Below are positions 6,878 through 16,815 of a DNA stretch of 64,000 nucleotides, piece by piece. The translations under genes and the position numbers were made by a program. Every line of letters starts with the position of its first letter. The first letter of the stretch is position 1. The notes beneath the pieces were generated by a model. The model did no database searches. It saw only the letters and a list, made by a program, of their open reading frames with translations, and was not told the DNA's origin. The stretch is from Duganella sp. SG902 (GTDB lineage: Bacteria > Pseudomonadota > Gammaproteobacteria > Burkholderiales > Burkholderiaceae_D), in the NCBI RefSeq assembly GCF_013376005.1, contig NZ_JABMJK010000009.1, positions 186,001 to 250,000 on the forward strand, given 5' to 3'.

Positions 6878-9004
6878 ATGCACGTAAAACCGGAACAAGG
6901 CGCCGCCATGGCCCTGCTGGCGGCGGCTGCGCTGTGCCCAGCGCACGCCGAGGACGGCGCTCAACCAGCCGATACCGCCCTCCCGCAAGTCACCGTCAGC
7001 GCGGAACGCGACGACAACTTCGCCGGCGGCCAGGTGGCGCGCAAGGCGCGTCTCGGCATGCTGGGCAACATGGACGTGATGTCCACCCCGTTCAACGTCA
7101 GCAGCTACACCGCGCAGGCCATCGCCGACCAGCAGGCGGTCAGCGTGGCCGACGTGCTGGCGCGCGATCCCTCGGTACGCGCCACCGGCCAGACCGGCGG
7201 TATCCTCGATGCGTTCTTCATCCGTGGTTTTGCGATTGGCGAAGGCAATGTCGGCGAGATCGCGCTGGACGGCCAGTATGGCGTGGCGCCCAACTACCGC
7301 GTGTTTGCCGACTACGCGGAGCGGGTGGAAGTGATCAAGGGACCGGCCGCGCTGCTGTATGGGATGTCGCCCAACAGCGGCATCGGCGGCGTGGTCAACG
7401 TGGTACCCAAGCGCGCGCTCAACACCGACCTGACGCGCCTTTCGATGGACTACGGCAGCGACGCCCAGGGTGGCGCCCATGCGGACATCAGCCGCCGCTT
7501 CGGCGCCACCCGCCAGTTCGGCGTACGCATCAACGGCAGCGTGCAGCGCGGCGACACGCCGGTCGACAAACAATACCGCAAGGCCGGCGTGGGCGCGCTG
7601 GCGCTCGATTATCAGGGAGACCAACTGCGCGTGACACTGGATGCGCTGGCCCAGACGGAGCGCTTCGACGCGCCGTCGCGCCCCTTCCTGGCAGCGGCCG
7701 GCGTGGCCGTGCCGTCAGCACCGGAGGGCGGCAACAATGTCACGCAGGGCTGGGAGTGGGCGAGGATCGAAGACCGCTCGCTGTTGCTGCGCGCCGAATA
7801 TGACGTCTCGGAGCGGTTGACGTTGTTCGCCAACACCGGCGGCGCGCGCACGCATGTGGCGCGTCTGTTTGGCACGCCGACCATTCTCAACGCGGCCGGC
7901 GATACCCGTGTCACACCCGATAACTTCCGCCTCGACGCGGAACGCGCCACCATCGACGGCGGCCTGCGCGCGGCGTTCGACACGGCCGGGGTGCGGCACA
8001 CCGTCACGCTGCAGGCAAGCCGCTACCGCGACCAGTTGGATCGCGCATCGGTCAGCGGCACGGCGATGCTGTCGAATATCTATACGCCGGTCTCCGCACC
8101 GGTGCAAAGCCCCGCCGCGCCGGCCTTCGTGCCGAAGATTTCGGAGACCCATCTGTCCGGTGCCGCGTTGGCGGATACCGTGACCGCGCTGGACGAACGT
8201 TTGCTCATCACGCTGGGCGTCAGGCGCCAGCAGGTGAAGTCGGAGAATTTCAACGCCGCCGGCGCCACCACCGCCCTGTATGACAAGCACGCCACCACGC
8301 CGATGGTGGGCGTGGCGTACAAGCCTTGGCGACAGTTGTCGCTCTATGCCAATCGCATCGAAGGATTGAGCAAGGGCGACACCGCGCCGCCGACCGCGTC
8401 CAACGCCGGTGAAATTTTCGCACCGTACAAGTCGAAGCAGAACGAAATCGGCATCAAGCTGGAACGCGGCACGCTGGCCGCGACACTGAGCGCCTTCCAG
8501 ATCAAGAAGCCGAGCGGCCAGTTGACCGGCGCTACGTACGGCGTCGATGGCGAGCAGCGCAACCGTGGCCTGGAACTGGCGCTGTTTGGCGAAGCCGCGC
8601 CGGAGCTGCGCCTGACAGGTGGCTTTACCCTGATCGACGCCGAGCTGACGCGCACCAACAGCGCGACGACGCTGGGCAGGACGCCGGTCGGCGTGCCATC
8701 CTCGCAAGCCAATCTTGGCGCCGAGTGGGACGCGGCCTGGCTGTCGGGCTTCACCTTGACGGGCAGCGTGTCCCATACCGGCAAGCAGTACGTCAACCAG
8801 GCCAATACGCAAAGCATTCCGGACTGGACGCGCCTCGATTTCGGCGCGCGCTATCGCACCAAGGTCGCCGGCAAGGACACGGTGTTCCGCGCCAGCGTGA
8901 TGAACGTGGCGAACCGGAATTACTGGTCTGGCGTCGCGTCCTATGGAGCGTTCGTTCAGGGTGCGCCGCGCACATTGCTGCTGTCGGCCGCTATCGATCT
9001 CTAA
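6878..9004 (+). CDS. TonB-dependent siderophore receptor
   Basis: A 708-residue outer-membrane receptor. Signal peptide ends ALCPAHA; a TonB-box-like LPQVTVSAE follows. The plug (about 60-200) has QAVSVADVLARDPSV, the FIRGF motif of siderophore receptors, RVEVIKGPAALLYGM and GIGGVVNVVPKRA. The remaining part is a 22-strand barrel with many alternating aromatic strands, ending TLLLSAAIDL with a nearly terminal aromatic-poor strand. It imports a ferric siderophore using TonB energy. The Fur box immediately upstream supports iron control. No siderophore synthesis genes are nearby, so a xenosiderophore is possible. The stop overlaps the convergent ABC-F gene by 4 bases. Confidence 0.92.
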   Translation: MHVKPEQGAAMALLAAAALCPAHAEDGAQPADTALPQVTVSAERDDNFAGGQVARKARLGMLGNMDVMSTPFNVSSYTAQAIADQQAVSVADVLARDPSVRATGQTGGILDAFFIRGFAIGEGNVGEIALDGQYGVAPNYRVFADYAERVEVIKGPAALLYGMSPNSGIGGVVNVVPKRALNTDLTRLSMDYGSDAQGGAHADISRRFGATRQFGVRINGSVQRGDTPVDKQYRKAGVGALALDYQGDQLRVTLDALAQTERFDAPSRPFLAAAGVAVPSAPEGGNNVTQGWEWARIEDRSLLLRAEYDVSERLTLFANTGGARTHVARLFGTPTILNAAGDTRVTPDNFRLDAERATIDGGLRAAFDTAGVRHTVTLQASRYRDQLDRASVSGTAMLSNIYTPVSAPVQSPAAPAFVPKISETHLSGAALADTVTALDERLLITLGVRRQQVKSENFNAAGATTALYDKHATTPMVGVAYKPWRQLSLYANRIEGLSKGDTAPPTASNAGEIFAPYKSKQNEIGIKLERGTLAATLSAFQIKKPSGQLTGATYGVDGEQRNRGLELALFGEAAPELRLTGGFTLIDAELTRTNSATTLGRTPVGVPSSQANLGAEWDAAWLSGFTLTGSVSHTGKQYVNQANTQSIPDWTRLDFGARYRTKVAGKDTVFRASVMNVANRNYWSGVASYGAFVQGAPRTLLLSAAIDL

Positions 9005-10608
9005 ACTTCGACCATGCGCCAGCCTTCGGTGCCGGCGTGCAGGCGATGCGTAAGGCGCAGCGCCTGCATGAAGGTTTCATCGTGCGATACCACCATCAAC
9101 GCGCCTTGGTACTGGCGCAGCATGGCCTCCAACGCTTCCAGCGCGGCCAGGTCGAGGTGATTGCTCGGCTCATCCAGCAATAATAGCTGCGCCGGCGGAT
9201 GCGCGTACAGCGCGCAAGCCAGAGCCACTTTCAACCGCTCGCCGCCACTAAGCGTGCCGACCGGCGCGGTGGCCAGTTGCGCGTCCAGCCCAATTTGCGC
9301 GAGATGCGTACGCAGCATGGATTCGCCGCCTTCGCGATTCGCGTCCAGCAGGTGCTGGATGGCGGAGCGCTGCGGCGCCAATCCTGCCAGTTGCTGATCG
9401 AGATACGCCGTCCGCGCGGTCACCACGCAGACTCCAGTCAACGGCGTAACCTGGCCGGCCAGCAGCTTAAGCAAAGTGGATTTGCCGCAGCCGTTGGGAC
9501 CAGTCACGCCGATGCGCTGCCGGCCAGTGATCGCGAGATTGATGGTGCGCGTGGCCTGCGGCACATATGGCAGTCCCACATCTTCCAGCTCGACGAGCCG
9601 CAGGCTCGCGGCCTGCGGCCCGGCCAGCGCGTGCATGGCGACGCTGGCATCGGGCGCGACCTGCCGCGCGGCTTCCAGCACCCGCTGCGCCAATGCATCC
9701 CGCTGGGCCACGTGCTGTTGCCGCAGCTTGCCCGTCGTGCCCTGCGCACGGTTCTTTTGCCCGCCCAGCAGAATCTTGGCCTGGTTGGCGTCACGGCCAT
9801 CGCTGGCGCCTTTTGCGAGTCGGCGCTCCTGGCGCTCCTGCTGTTCGCGCATGGCCTGCGTCTCGCGCTTGCGCTCCAGCTTGCGCTGCTCCAGCTGCCG
9901 CTGCGCACTTTCGCGTTCCGCGCGCTTGTACTCGGCGTAGAAGGAATAACCGCCGCCGTAGCTGCGCAGACCGAGCGGCGACAACTCGACAATACGCTCC
10001 ATTTGCTCCAACAGTTCACGGTCGTGGCTAATCACCAGCAGGCCACGCGGCCAGCGCCGCAACTGCGCCATTAATTCCAGGCGGTTGGCGCGGTCCAGGT
10101 GGTTGCTTGGCTCATCAAGGATCAGGAAGGAAGCGCCGGACAGCCAGGCGGCGATCAGCGACACGCGCATCGCTTCGCCGCCGCTAAGCGCCGCTGCCGG
10201 CGTATCGGGTCGCAAATGCGGCAAGCCGTTGCTATCCAGTTCCTGCTGCAAGCACTCGCGGATATCCCAGCGTTCGCCGACGACGTCGAAATCGGCCGGA
10301 TCGGCGCTGCCGTTCTCGATGCGCTCCAGTGCCGCCAGCGTGGCGTGCACGCCGGCCAGCGACGCGACAGTGCCCTCTTCCGCGATGTGCTGCGACAGGT
10401 AATGCACCGCGCCGCCACGCACGATACGACCGGACGACGGCGGCAACTCGCCCGACATCAGGCGCGCCAGCACAGATTTTCCCGCGCCATTGCGGCCGAC
10501 GAGGCCAGTGCGGCGCTGGTCGAAAACTTCGTTCAGGTCTGAGAAAAGCACGCGGCCATCGGCCAGCGTGAAGGAGACGCCTTCCAGCGTCAGACAGGTA
10601 TTCGTCAT
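9001..10608 (-). CDS. ABC-F family ATPase
   Basis: A 535-residue soluble protein with two ABC cassettes and no membrane segments. The first cassette has Walker A GRNGAGKS (38-45), signature LSGGEAM and Walker B FLILDEPSNHLD; the second has GPNGCGKS, LSGGERL and LLLLDEPSNHLD. Between them is a long charged helical linker (about 225-300) rich in Arg, Gln and Glu, as in ABC-F proteins that enter the ribosomal E site. Roles range from translation factor to antibiotic target protection; sequence alone does not decide. The gene is single and faces the TonB receptor gene, sharing CTAA at the stops. Confidence 0.9.
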   Translation of the reverse strand: MTNTCLTLEGVSFTLADGRVLFSDLNEVFDQRRTGLVGRNGAGKSVLARLMSGELPPSSGRIVRGGAVHYLSQHIAEEGTVASLAGVHATLAALERIENGSADPADFDVVGERWDIRECLQQELDSNGLPHLRPDTPAAALSGGEAMRVSLIAAWLSGASFLILDEPSNHLDRANRLELMAQLRRWPRGLLVISHDRELLEQMERIVELSPLGLRSYGGGYSFYAEYKRAERESAQRQLEQRKLERKRETQAMREQQERQERRLAKGASDGRDANQAKILLGGQKNRAQGTTGKLRQQHVAQRDALAQRVLEAARQVAPDASVAMHALAGPQAASLRLVELEDVGLPYVPQATRTINLAITGRQRIGVTGPNGCGKSTLLKLLAGQVTPLTGVCVVTARTAYLDQQLAGLAPQRSAIQHLLDANREGGESMLRTHLAQIGLDAQLATAPVGTLSGGERLKVALACALYAHPPAQLLLLDEPSNHLDLAALEALEAMLRQYQGALMVVSHDETFMQALRLTHRLHAGTEGWRMVEV

Positions 10609-10721
10609 GGTGAGCCCAATAATGATGTGTCAAAACCGTCCCGGTGGGACTGGCGGTTAAGCGGACAACAACATTAATTGCGCATCGGACGAATACCTCA
10701 TGTGTGAATGCGCCAAATATA

Positions 10722-11156
10722 TCAGCGCGGCGGCCACGCGTCCACCTGATTCAGCATCGCGAACCAATCCTCAAGATGCCAGGTGTGGGTGATGCGGTCC
10801 TCCGTCAGGTGATGAAACTCGTGGATGGCGATCGCGATTGGCTTGCCGGTGGCGGGAATGCCAAAGAACTCGCCGCGATGCGTGCCGGTGATCTCCGCGC
10901 GCACCGCCGCGCGCCCGTCGCGGCCGAAGATGTCGTGGATCGTAATCTTCACATCCGGGAAGGCGGCGGTGAACATGGCGACGATCGGCCGCATGCCGTC
11001 CCTGCCCGGCTGCTGCCCGGGGCCGAGCGGAATGTCCTGCCAGTCCGCCGTCACCGCCAGGTCGAGCAGGCCGGGATTGTGTTCGTTGAAGGCGCGGTAG
11101 AGGTTTTCAATTGCTTGCTGCTGGGCCGTGGTCAGGCCGTTTTCCTGCATGGTCAT
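10722..11156 (-). CDS. SnoaL-like ester cyclase-fold protein
   Basis: A 144-residue single-domain protein. The N-terminal helix pattern QQQAIENLYRAFNEHNPGLL, the GPGQQPGRDGMRPIVAMFTA loop and the final IHEFHHLTEDRITHTWHLED strand match SnoaL-like polyketide-cyclase/NTF2-fold proteins. Such proteins bind small organic molecules; many have no known reaction. It diverges from the LysR gene at 11251 across 94 bases, so that regulator is a likely controller. AGGAAC precedes the start. Confidence 0.82.
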   Translation of the reverse strand: MTMQENGLTTAQQQAIENLYRAFNEHNPGLLDLAVTADWQDIPLGPGQQPGRDGMRPIVAMFTAAFPDVKITIHDIFGRDGRAAVRAEITGTHRGEFFGIPATGKPIAIAIHEFHHLTEDRITHTWHLEDWFAMLNQVDAWPPR

Positions 11157-11250
11157 GATGGGTTCCTATCTAAGTAAGTCACCCGTTCACTGTAGCGCCG
11201 CCGCACCACGCAAGTCCAATCGATAATGAATATGCGGTATTATCCATGCC

Positions 11251-12168
11251 ATGGATCTTCATGGAATCGACCTTAACCTGCTGGTGGCCTTCGACGCCCT
11301 GATGTACGAGCGTAACGTCACGCGCGCCGGCGTGCGCATCGGCCGCACGCAGCCGGCCATGAGCGCCGCGCTGTCGCGACTGCGCCTGTTGCTGAAGGAC
11401 GAGCTGTTCGTGCGCAGCGCCAGCGGTCTGCAGCCGACACCGCGCGCGCTGGAACTGGCCGCGCCACTGGGCGAAGCGCTGTCCAGCATCCAGCGCACGC
11501 TGGAGTTCACGCAGGAATTCGATCCGCGCCATTCCGCCATCCGCTTCACACTCGGGCTGTCCGACCATCCGGCGTTTGCGGTGCTGCCGGCGCTGCAGAA
11601 GCGGTTGTCGCAACTGGCGCCGGGCATCAAGTTGCGCGTCAAGTCATTCACCGCGCGCGACGAAGCGCTCGCGCTGCTGGACGCGGGCGAAGCCGATGCC
11701 GCCATCGGCGTGCCGGGCGGCAGCACGCCGCGCATACCGACCATGCCGCTGTTTGAAGAACGCTTTGTGTGCGTGGCGCGCAAGAAGCATCCGCTCACCA
11801 AAAAGAAAATGACGCTGAATGCCTTCCTCGCCTGCCAGCACTTGCTGGTATCGCCGGAAGGCGACGGTGTGGGCCACGTCGACACTGTGCTGACGCAACT
11901 CGGCCGCAAGCGCGATATCGCCGTCACGCTGCCGCAGATGTACGCGGCCCCCTCCATCGTCGCCAACAGCGACCTGCTGGCAACCATGATGGAGGGTGCC
12001 GTGCAGGGCAGCGGATTGCGCGAGCAGCTCGCGCTGCTGTCGCTGCCGAAGGAGATCACGCTGGCGCCGGTGCCGTTCGTGCTGCACTGGCACCGCCGCA
12101 ATGATGCCCATCCGGCCCAGCGCTGGCTGCGGGAGCAGATCGCGCTGGTGTGCCGTCATAAGGCTTAG
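11251..12168 (+). CDS. LysR family transcriptional regulator
   Basis: A 305-residue LTTR. The N-terminal winged helix has [20 protein letters not shown] and [20 protein letters not shown]; the C-terminal part (about 95-300) is a type 2 periplasmic-binding fold for an effector. Helix wording [10 protein letters not shown] places it with the NodD/LinR-like subgroup. It diverges from the SnoaL-like gene and is thus likely to control it. The stop overlaps dkgB by TTAG. Confidence 0.88.
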   Translation: MDLHGIDLNLLVAFDALMYERNVTRAGVRIGRTQPAMSAALSRLRLLLKDELFVRSASGLQPTPRALELAAPLGEALSSIQRTLEFTQEFDPRHSAIRFTLGLSDHPAFAVLPALQKRLSQLAPGIKLRVKSFTARDEALALLDAGEADAAIGVPGGSTPRIPTMPLFEERFVCVARKKHPLTKKKMTLNAFLACQHLLVSPEGDGVGHVDTVLTQLGRKRDIAVTLPQMYAAPSIVANSDLLATMMEGAVQGSGLREQLALLSLPKEITLAPVPFVLHWHRRNDAHPAQRWLREQIALVCRHKA

Positions 12169-12968
12169 TCCCAGGCCGGGGCCAGGCCTTCCGGGCTGGT
12201 GAGACGGCCGTTGCGCTCCAGCGCGGCGATCAGCGCCATGTCCTCGTCACTCAAGTTCAGATCGAGCGCTTTCAGATTGCTGTCCAGATTGGCGCGCTTG
12301 GTGGACGATGGAATCACCGCGTAGCCCAGCTTCATAGCCCATGCCAGCACCACTTGCGCCGGCGTGGCCTCATGGCGCGCGGCGATCTTTTCAATCACCG
12401 GATCGCCCAGCACTTTGCCGTAGGCCAGCGTCATGTAGGACGTGACGTGGATCCCATGCTCACGCGCGAACGCCACCACTTTGCGGTTTTGCAGATACGG
12501 ATGCAGCTCGATCTGGTTGGTGGCGATCGCCTTGGCGCCGACGACGTCGATAGCCTGCCGCATCAGCTCCACCGTGAAGTTGGAGACGCCGATCTGGCGC
12601 GTCAGCCCCTGCTCTTTGGCTTCCGCCAGCGCCGTCATGAATTCCTTCACCGGCACCGCGCCGCCAGGCGAGGGCCAATGGATCAGCAGCAGATCCACGT
12701 AATCGGTGCGCAGACTGGCCAGGCTCTCCTTCAGGCTGGGCACCAGTTTGTCGCGCGACAGATTGTCGATCCAGATCTTGGTGGTGATGAACAGCTCCGA
12801 ACGCGGCACGCCGCTGGCGGCGATCGCCGCGCCAACCTCCGCCTCGTTGCCATAGATTTGCGCGGTGTCGATCGCGCGGTAGCCGGCTTCCAGGCCGTTG
12901 CGTACCGAATCGGTCACCACCTCGCCCTGCAGGCGGAATGTGCCCAGTCCTAATGCGGGAATACTCAT
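12165..12968 (-). CDS. dkgB: 2,5-diketo-D-gluconate reductase B / methylglyoxal reductase
   Basis: A 267-residue aldo/keto reductase closely similar along its length to E. coli DkgB. Visible family signatures are [27 protein letters not shown] with the catalytic Asp and Tyr, LFITTKIW with the catalytic Lys, [13 protein letters not shown] with the His, and the NADPH-binding [14 protein letters not shown]. The ending [10 protein letters not shown] is also shared. It reduces 2,5-diketogluconate and small aldehydes such as methylglyoxal with NADPH. It is translated after the aldo/keto reductase gene at 12972, only 3 bases away, so both form one operon. Confidence 0.9.
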   Translation of the reverse strand: MSIPALGLGTFRLQGEVVTDSVRNGLEAGYRAIDTAQIYGNEAEVGAAIAASGVPRSELFITTKIWIDNLSRDKLVPSLKESLASLRTDYVDLLLIHWPSPGGAVPVKEFMTALAEAKEQGLTRQIGVSNFTVELMRQAIDVVGAKAIATNQIELHPYLQNRKVVAFAREHGIHVTSYMTLAYGKVLGDPVIEKIAARHEATPAQVVLAWAMKLGYAVIPSSTKRANLDSNLKALDLNLSDEDMALIAALERNGRLTSPEGLAPAWD

Positions 12969-12971
12969 GTC

Positions 12972-13988
12972 TTACTCCTTGTCGGTCGGCAACGGCGCGT
13001 CGGCGGCCACCAGTTTTTGTTCGCGCATCTCTTGCCAGAACGCGGGTGGAATGGCTTCGTTCAGCGCCGCGTGATCCTCCGCGATACGCTCCGGACGGCT
13101 GGCGCCCGGTATCACCGCCGCCACCGCCGGATGGGCCAGCGCGAATTGCAAAGCCGCCGCCTTCACGCTGATGTCGTGTTTTTGCGCGATGGCCTTGATG
13201 CGCTCCACACGGGCCACAATTTCCGGCGATGCCTTCTGATACTCGAAGTGCGTACCGCCGGCCAGGATGCCCGAGCTGTATGGGCCGCCAACCACGATGT
13301 CGACGCCGCGCTTTCGCGCCGCCGGCAGCAGACGTTGCAGCGCGCGCTCATGATCGAGCAGCGTGTAGCGGCCGGCCAGCAGGAAGGTATCCGGCTTCGG
13401 TTCGTTCAGATCGAGCGTCAGCTCCAGCGGCTCGACGCGGTTCACGCCCAGGCCCCAGGCCTTGATCACGCCTTCATCGCGCAGGCGGTCCAGCACGCGG
13501 AAGGCGCCGGTGCGGGCGATCTCGAATTGGGCCAGCCATTCGTCGCCGTAGAAATCCTGCGCCGCGTCGTGCACGTAGACGATGTCGAGGTAATCGGTCT
13601 TCAGGCGTTTCAGGCTGTCCTCGATGGAGCGTAGCGTGGCGTCGGCGCTGTAGTCGTTGAGGATCTTGTTGCGCAGGCCATGTTCAAACACGCCGCCCTT
13701 TTCGCCCATGTCGCGCGCGGCCGGGTCTTCCAGTTCGTCCAGAATCACGCGGCCGACTTTGGTGCTCAGCACATAGTCCTCGCGCTTGTGGCGAGCCAGC
13801 GCCTCGCCAAGACGGAGTTCGGCCAGGCCGGCACCGTACAGCGGCGCGGTGTCGAAGTAGCGGATGCCCTGCCGCCAGGCCGCATCCACCGTGGCCAGCG
13901 CCTCGTCGTGCGGGATGTCGCGGAACATATTGCCCAATGGCGCCGTGCCGAAGCCCAGCTTGCCCTGTAGTTTGTGACGGATACTCAT
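12972..13988 (-). CDS. Aldo/keto reductase, D-threo-aldose 1-dehydrogenase-like
   Basis: A 338-residue aldo/keto reductase distinct from DkgB. It has the family GFGTAPLGNMFRDI, GIRYFDTAPLYGAGLAE (catalytic Asp, Tyr), YVLSTKVGR (Lys), DYLDIVYVHDAAQ (His) and AVIPGASRPERI. This arrangement matches D-threo-aldose 1-dehydrogenases and pyridoxal 4-dehydrogenase-like enzymes that oxidise L-fucose, galactose or related sugars. It is first in a two-gene operon with dkgB. The divergent LysR gene at 14091 is a likely regulator. Substrate choice is inferred from family only. Confidence 0.85.
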   Translation of the reverse strand: MSIRHKLQGKLGFGTAPLGNMFRDIPHDEALATVDAAWRQGIRYFDTAPLYGAGLAELRLGEALARHKREDYVLSTKVGRVILDELEDPAARDMGEKGGVFEHGLRNKILNDYSADATLRSIEDSLKRLKTDYLDIVYVHDAAQDFYGDEWLAQFEIARTGAFRVLDRLRDEGVIKAWGLGVNRVEPLELTLDLNEPKPDTFLLAGRYTLLDHERALQRLLPAARKRGVDIVVGGPYSSGILAGGTHFEYQKASPEIVARVERIKAIAQKHDISVKAAALQFALAHPAVAAVIPGASRPERIAEDHAALNEAIPPAFWQEMREQKLVAADAPLPTDKE

Positions 13989-14090
13989 CTTGATTTCCTT
14001 GGTAAATGAAGAAAGTGATGCCAGTTTAGGTTGACCGAATCAGACTGTCCAAGACATAATTTGCACAACTTAAGTCTACTGAGGTCTCAA

Positions 14091-14993
14091 ATGTTAGACA
14101 TCCGCCAACTGCAATACTTCGTGGCCGTGGCCGAGGAGGAGCACGTGGGCCGCGCCGCCGAGCGCCTGCACATCTCGCAATCGCCACTGAGCCGGCAGAT
14201 CGCCCAGCTGGAGGAAAAGCTGGGACTGACGCTGTTCGAACGCAGCCAGCAGCGCATCCGCCTGACCCGCGACGGCCGCACCTTCCTGGCCGAGACGCAG
14301 GCCTTCCTCACCCACGCCTCGCGGCTGGAGGGGCTGGCCAGGCGGCTCGGGCGTGGCGACGAGGGTGGCCTGTGCATCGGCTACATCGAGAACGCCATGC
14401 ACGGCGGCGTGCTGCCGGCCGGACTGCGGGCGTTGCGCGCCACGCGGCCAAACGTGCACGTGGCCTTGTATAGCCTGCACTCGTCCGAGCAGCTGGAGGG
14501 CCTGCGCCAGCGCAGCCTCGATATCGCGCTGGTGTGCGATCCGCCGCCGGCCGGCGATCCCGATCTGGAAGGCGCGCAAATCCTCAGCGACCCGATGATC
14601 CTGGCGCTGCCGGAAGCGCATCCGCTGTGCGCGGTGAAGCAGCTGAAGCCGGACGACCTGGCCGGGCAGGAATTCATCGTCGTGCGTCATCAGGAAACCG
14701 GCGACCATCATCACAACTTTGTGGCGGCCTGCGTGCGCTCCGGCTTCACGCCCAACATCAAGATGGAGGCCAGCGAGCCGACCACCGCGCTGGGACTGGT
14801 GGCCGCCGGCCTGGGCGTGGCGCTGGTGCAGCAAGGCCTGCGCCATCAGGCGCCGCCCGGCGTGGTGCTGCGCGAGCTGCCCTGGTTCAGCTATCGCGCG
14901 GCGCTGTGGGCCGCGTGGCACCGCGTGAACCTGCGGCCGCTGGTCGCCACCTTCCGTGAAACACTGCTGGAATTGGCGGCGACGGCGCGCTAG
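14091..14993 (+). CDS. LysR family transcriptional regulator
   Basis: A 300-residue LTTR beginning MLDIRQLQYFVAVAEEEHVG, with the recognition helix SQSPLSRQIAQLEEKLGLTL, typical of CatR/CbbR-like regulators. A start at 14031 would add 20 unlike residues; ATG 14091 has GAGG at 14081-14084. The C-terminal domain has HSSEQLEGLRQRSLDIALV and the terminal GLVAAGLGVALVQQG. It diverges from the aldo/keto reductase operon, which it probably regulates. Confidence 0.88.
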   Translation: MLDIRQLQYFVAVAEEEHVGRAAERLHISQSPLSRQIAQLEEKLGLTLFERSQQRIRLTRDGRTFLAETQAFLTHASRLEGLARRLGRGDEGGLCIGYIENAMHGGVLPAGLRALRATRPNVHVALYSLHSSEQLEGLRQRSLDIALVCDPPPAGDPDLEGAQILSDPMILALPEAHPLCAVKQLKPDDLAGQEFIVVRHQETGDHHHNFVAACVRSGFTPNIKMEASEPTTALGLVAAGLGVALVQQGLRHQAPPGVVLRELPWFSYRAALWAAWHRVNLRPLVATFRETLLELAATAR

Positions 14994-15037
14994 CAATCGG
15001 CTACACTAACTGGTCATATCTTTTTGCGTCGCTTGCC

Positions 15038-16042
15038 ATGCCCGAGAAGAATCTGCCCGAACTCATCACCCTCAAACGCCTGATCGACGAAGGCGGACGG
15101 CATCTCGAAGTTGGCACTTCCTGCACGGTGGCCATGGACGGCCGCCAATTCCCGGTCTACACCATCGCGCTGGGCAATCCGAGTCCGGACGTGCCGGCGC
15201 TGGGCTTCTTCGGCGGCATCCACGGGCTGGAACGCATCGGCACACAGGTGGTGCTGTCGTTCATGGAAAGCCTGCTGGCGCGGCTGCGCTGGGACGCCAC
15301 GCTGCACCAGCAGCTGGAATCGATGCGGCTGGTGTTCATGCCGCTGGTGAACCCGGGCGGCATGTGGCAGGCCACGCGCTGCAACCCGCAAGGCGTGGAC
15401 CTGATGCGCAACGCGCCCCTGAGCGCGGTGGAGAAAGTACCGTTCATGCTGGGCGGGCAGCGCTACAGCCATCACCTGCCTTGGTATCGCGGCGCCGAGG
15501 GCGCGCCGATGGAGCCGGAGAGCCGCGCCGTGTGCGAGATCGTGGAACGCGAGCTGCTGTCGCGCCAATTCAGCATGGCGCTCGATTGCCACTCCGGCTT
15601 CGGCCTGCGCGACCGCATCTGGTTCCCGCACGCGCACACCGCCACGCCAATCGCGCACCTGGCCGACATCAGCGCGCTGGAAGAGCTGTTCAGCACCGCC
15701 TACCCGAACCACAACTATGTGTTCGAGCCGCAGAGCCGCCAGTACCGGACCCACGGCGACTTGTGGGACTACCTCTACCTCAACAGCGACAACGTATTCC
15801 TGCCGCTGACGCTGGAAATGGGCTCGTGGTTGTGGGTGAAAAAGAACCCGCGCCAGATCTTCGACCGCATCGCCATCTTCAACCCGACCGCGCGCCACCG
15901 CCTGCAGCGCGTGCTGCGGCGGCACCTGATCCTGTTCGATTTCCTGATGCGCGCCGCCAGCAGCCACGGACGCTGGACGCCGGAAGGCATGGCGCGCAAG
16001 GTTCAGCATCGGCGCGCGCTGGCGCAGTGGTATCACTCATGA
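15038..16042 (+). CDS. M14-type zinc hydrolase (succinylglutamate desuccinylase/carboxypeptidase-like)
   Basis: A 334-residue protein without a signal peptide. The zinc motif GGIHGLERIG gives His62 and Glu65, the third ligand is His185 in LDCHSGFG, and the substrate-binding segment MPLVNPGGM and catalytic-Glu strand LTLEMGSW follow. These are the marks of M14 metallocarboxypeptidases and related aspartoacylase/desuccinylase enzymes. It probably hydrolyses a terminal amide of a peptide or acyl amino acid. The stop overlaps the alpha/beta hydrolase start by ATGA, so the two are translationally coupled. Confidence 0.85.
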   Translation: MPEKNLPELITLKRLIDEGGRHLEVGTSCTVAMDGRQFPVYTIALGNPSPDVPALGFFGGIHGLERIGTQVVLSFMESLLARLRWDATLHQQLESMRLVFMPLVNPGGMWQATRCNPQGVDLMRNAPLSAVEKVPFMLGGQRYSHHLPWYRGAEGAPMEPESRAVCEIVERELLSRQFSMALDCHSGFGLRDRIWFPHAHTATPIAHLADISALEELFSTAYPNHNYVFEPQSRQYRTHGDLWDYLYLNSDNVFLPLTLEMGSWLWVKKNPRQIFDRIAIFNPTARHRLQRVLRRHLILFDFLMRAASSHGRWTPEGMARKVQHRRALAQWYHS

Positions 16043-16803
16043 GCAATTGGATCTTACTGCGTGGGCTGATGCGCGAACAGCGCCACTGGGGCCGCTTCCC
16101 GGGCGAACTGGCAGACGCGCTGCCGCACACGAACATCATCACACCCGACCTGCCGGGCAACGGCCAGCGCCACGCCATGCGCAGCCCGACCAGCGTGGCG
16201 CAGATGGTGGAGTTCTGCCGCGCCGAGCTGCGAGGGCGTGGCGTGCCGGCGCCCTACTCAGTGCTGGCGCTGTCGCTGGGCGGCATGGTGGCGGTGGAGT
16301 GGGCCAGCCACTACCCGCGGGAGATCGCGCGCTGCGTGCTGATCAACACCAGCATGCGTCCGTTCAGCCGCTTCCACCAGCGCCTTCGCTGGCAAAACTA
16401 CCCATCGATATTGCAGCAGCTGGCGCAAGGCGGCATCGAGAATCAAGAACGCCTGATCCTGCGCCTGACCAGCCGTGCCGGCGACGCCGGACAACGCGCC
16501 GGCCTGCTGGCGCGTTGGCTCGAATACCAGCGCGAGTTCCCGGTCTCGCGTGGCAACGCGTTGCGTCAACTCTTGTCCGCCGCCCGCTTCCGCGCGCCGG
16601 CGCGCAAGCCCGCCGTGCCCCTGCTGGTATTGAGCAGCGCCGGCGACCAACTGGTCGATCCACGCTGCTCCGAGCGGCTTGCCCACGCGTGGCAAGCGCC
16701 GCACGCCGTGCATCCCAACGCTGGGCATGACCTGCCGCTGGACGATGGCCCATGGGTGGCGCGGGAAGTGGCGAAATGGCTGGCCGGCGCCGAAGCGCGG
16801 TAA
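16039..16803 (+). CDS. Alpha/beta hydrolase
   Basis: A 254-residue enzyme. WILLRGLMREQRHWG forms the first strand and oxyanion loop, DLPGNGQRH the second loop, LALSLGGMVA the nucleophile elbow (Ser of SLGG), LLVLSSAGDQLVDPR carries the acid and PNAGHDLPLDD the catalytic His. This is the MetX/BioH-like fold class; the substrate is unknown. Its start ATG at 16039 overlaps the M14-type gene stop, so they form one unit. Confidence 0.85.
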   Translation: MSNWILLRGLMREQRHWGRFPGELADALPHTNIITPDLPGNGQRHAMRSPTSVAQMVEFCRAELRGRGVPAPYSVLALSLGGMVAVEWASHYPREIARCVLINTSMRPFSRFHQRLRWQNYPSILQQLAQGGIENQERLILRLTSRAGDAGQRAGLLARWLEYQREFPVSRGNALRQLLSAARFRAPARKPAVPLLVLSSAGDQLVDPRCSERLAHAWQAPHAVHPNAGHDLPLDDGPWVAREVAKWLAGAEAR

Positions 16804-16815
16804 AATATCGGCCCT

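Noticed and set aside
15364-16038. In-frame upstream extension of the alpha/beta hydrolase
   Set aside because: It lies in the coding region of the M14-type gene in another frame and is Arg/Pro-rich; ATG 16039 overlapping the stop is far better.
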